Position numbers and translations under genes: made by a program. This document shows, piece after piece, positions 62,720 through 64,000 of a stretch of 64,000 bases of DNA (its first letter is position 1; each line of letters starts with the position of its first letter). This DNA comes from Ruminococcus flavefaciens MA2007 (lineage in GTDB: Bacteria > Bacillota > Clostridia > Oscillospirales > Ruminococcaceae). Below the pieces are notes generated by a model. That model worked only from the letters and a program-made list of their open reading frames with translations, was not told the origin of the DNA and did no database searches. The stretch lies in the NCBI RefSeq assembly GCF_000621845.1, contig NZ_JHXF01000006.1, positions 62,001-126,000 on the forward strand, in the 5' to 3' direction.

Positions 62720-63440
62720 GTACCACGGTTTTCAGCGGCAGAGCAATGCCGTGACCGTGCAGGAAACTCTCGAAGCCAAGCTTTCAAAGGTGCTCAACGA
62801 GCCTGTGACCATAACAGGCTGCTCGCGGACGGATACGGGAGTACACGCCAATATGTTCTGCTTTAATGTAAAAACCAGCAGCAAAATAAACTGTCTCGGC
62901 TTTTGCAGGGGCGTAAACGGCGAGCTTCCCGACGATATATCCATTCTCAGCTGCGAGGACGTGCCTCTTGATTTCCATGCGCGGTTCGACTGCAAAGGAA
63001 AGGAGTATGTCTATAAGATACATTGCAGCGAGTCGAAAAATCCCTTTGCAGCAGACCTTATGCTGCATTACAGGAGAAAATTCGATATAGAGGCTGCAAG
63101 AAGAGCTTCTCAGTATTTTGTGGGAACACATGATTTCTCTTCGTTTTGTGCCGACTGCACAAATGTTTCAACCACTGTGAGGACGATTTATTCCTTCAGA
63201 ATAGAAAATAGTGGAGATTCTGTGATAATGCTTGTAAAAGGCAACGGTTTTTTGTATAATATGATTAGGATAATGGCAGGCACTCTTTTAGATGTCAGCG
63301 AGAAGCGTATCGCTCCCGATGATATACCTGCTATCCTTGAGGCAAGAGACCGCCTTAAAGCAGGCAGAACTGCAATGGCTCACGGGCTGTATCTGAACCG
63401 CGTGTTCTACAGCGAGGAGGAGCTTCTGAAAGATAAATAA
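62679..63440 (+). CDS. truA: tRNA pseudouridine synthase A
   Basis: Makes pseudouridine at positions 38-40 in the tRNA anticodon stem. The 254-residue protein starts MRNLKVMIAYRGTKYHGFQRQ, has catalytic D52 in CSRTDTGVHA and the C-terminal KGNGFLYNMIRIMAGTL. AAAAGGAGG lies 7 bases before ATG 62679, inside the yfhO-like gene, so it is preferred to the longer open frame from 62643. It belongs to the usual ecfA1-ecfA2-ecfT-truA block. Confidence 0.95.
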   Translation: MRNLKVMIAYRGTKYHGFQRQSNAVTVQETLEAKLSKVLNEPVTITGCSRTDTGVHANMFCFNVKTSSKINCLGFCRGVNGELPDDISILSCEDVPLDFHARFDCKGKEYVYKIHCSESKNPFAADLMLHYRRKFDIEAARRASQYFVGTHDFSSFCADCTNVSTTVRTIYSFRIENSGDSVIMLVKGNGFLYNMIRIMAGTLLDVSEKRIAPDDIPAILEARDRLKAGRTAMAHGLYLNRVFYSEEELLKDK

Positions 63441-63469
63441 AAAGGAACAAGGATAAGGAGGTGCCGAGA

Positions 63470-64000
63470 GTGCCTAAAATGTACGACGCCGACGACATTG
63501 TCGATCAGAAGAATCGGAAAAGGCGGCGGAAAAGGCTGAAACGTTTTTTGACGATACTGCTGGCAGCAGCTCTTGGAACGGGGCTTTATTTTACCCGTGA
63601 CAAGTGGTATAATAAGTTAAGGGGAATAGGTGAACAGTACAGGACTATTGTAAACACAGGTCAGCTGGCAGAGGGAAACTTCCCGATAGAGGTCAGCGGC
63701 GGTGGAGATTATCAGCTTGTCTCATCAGGCAAGAAGATGATCGTACTCAGCGATACATACACCTACTTTTATGATACTGACGGAAATCTATTGAAGCGCC
63801 GTCAGCATACTTACACCAATACGGTGCTTCGTGCAGCAGGCGGAAAGGCTCTGCTGTATGAACAGGGCGGAAATGAATTCAGCGTTGAGGACGAGGAAAA
63901 GGTCCTCTACACTAAGACTTTCGCCGACAAGCAGATCCTGTTTGTCAGGATCAGCGACGAAGGCTATACAGCCGTAGTCACCACTTCGGAGAACTACAGC
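63470..64000 (+). CDS. Membrane-anchored DUF5711-like protein (partial, runs off the right edge)
   Basis: The first 177 codons of an open frame. It starts at GTG 63470 with AAGGAGG eight bases before: MPKMYDADDIVDQKNRKRRR, a strongly basic stretch, then one membrane segment (about 26-42, FLTILLAAALGTGLYFT) and an extracytoplasmic part with repeated short strands (YQLVSSGKKMIVLSDTYTYFYDTDGN) that suggests a beta-propeller. This layout matches DUF5711 proteins of ruminococci as I know them. Function unknown; it follows truA after 29 bases. Confidence 0.7.
   Translation, partial: MPKMYDADDIVDQKNRKRRRKRLKRFLTILLAAALGTGLYFTRDKWYNKLRGIGEQYRTIVNTGQLAEGNFPIEVSGGGDYQLVSSGKKMIVLSDTYTYFYDTDGNLLKRRQHTYTNTVLRAAGGKALLYEQGGNEFSVEDEEKVLYTKTFADKQILFVRISDEGYTAVVTTSENYS

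Overview
The window reads as a chromosomal segment of a Gram-positive, moderate-GC member of the Clostridia, most likely a ruminococcus (Oscillospiraceae). This rests on overall protein character, the strong AAGGAGG-type ribosome binding sites, a HrcA/CIRCE heat-shock operator, a T-box leader, an ECF transporter module, a MetH without a reactivation domain and a short DtxR-type regulator. Genus-level assignment is inference; no 16S or other marker search was possible. Almost all of the window is coding, with genes packed into long overlapping operons.

Layout. (1) 1-6252, minus strand: an F-type ATP synthase operon in the order atpB, atpE, atpE, atpF, atpH-atpA fusion, atpG, atpD (atpD runs off the left edge). 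Two features stand out: delta and alpha are one 675-residue protein, and the c subunit is encoded twice in tandem with identical protein but diverged codons. (2) 6307-15056, minus strand: a surface-glycan operon from a consensus promoter: a polyprenyl-phosphate sugar-1-phosphate transferase, ManC, Gmd and Rmd (GDP-mannose to, most likely, GDP-D-rhamnose), two GT4 glycosyltransferases, a membrane protein and a pair of small paralogous proteins. (3) 15147-16169, minus: a SpoIID-type protein. (4) 16240-23786, plus: citrate synthase, an FG-GAP/EF-hand-like lipoprotein, a two-component system, a DUF1385 membrane protein, PrmC and a phosphoesterase. (5) 23912-28057, plus: recA-recX-rimO-pgsA and a DtxR-like regulator. 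(6) 28219-30204, minus: htpG under a perfect CIRCE element. (7) 30254-32922, plus: a promoter and T-box leader whose specifier (UGC) and UGGA sequence both fit tRNA-Cys, followed by two unknown genes and then cysS. (8) 33094-34352: walJ-like hydrolase and rlmH. (9) 34427-47072, plus: a second glycan operon with ABC exporter Wzm/Wzt, a coiled-coil methyltransferase, four GT4 enzymes, a GT2 polyprenyl-sugar synthase, a GT-C membrane transferase and a flippase-like protein. (10) 47206-50709, minus: pheA-metH. (11) 50955-56748, plus: ruvC, ruvA, an SseB-like gene, ruvB, a putative cysteine-peptidase fold, glmM and a methyltransferase. (12) 56997-64000, plus: a DUF6440-like gene, ecfA1-ecfA2-ecfT, a YfhO-type GT-C protein, truA and the start of a DUF5711-like membrane-anchored protein.

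The two glycan operons (2 and 9) probably cooperate: the first primes the lipid carrier and makes GDP-sugars, while the second extends, possibly caps with a methyl group, and exports the chain, with a GT2/GT-C/flippase-like trio suited to decorating it outside the membrane. Between genes are at least two families of non-coding dispersed repeats: GTAGGGG-headed palindromes, and arrays of imperfect 7-base units placed as inverted arms. The items most worth following are the delta-alpha fusion with its stoichiometry problem, the silent-only divergence of the twin atpE genes, the cysteine T-box separated from cysS by two unknown genes, and the candidate methyl-capped ABC-exported glycan.
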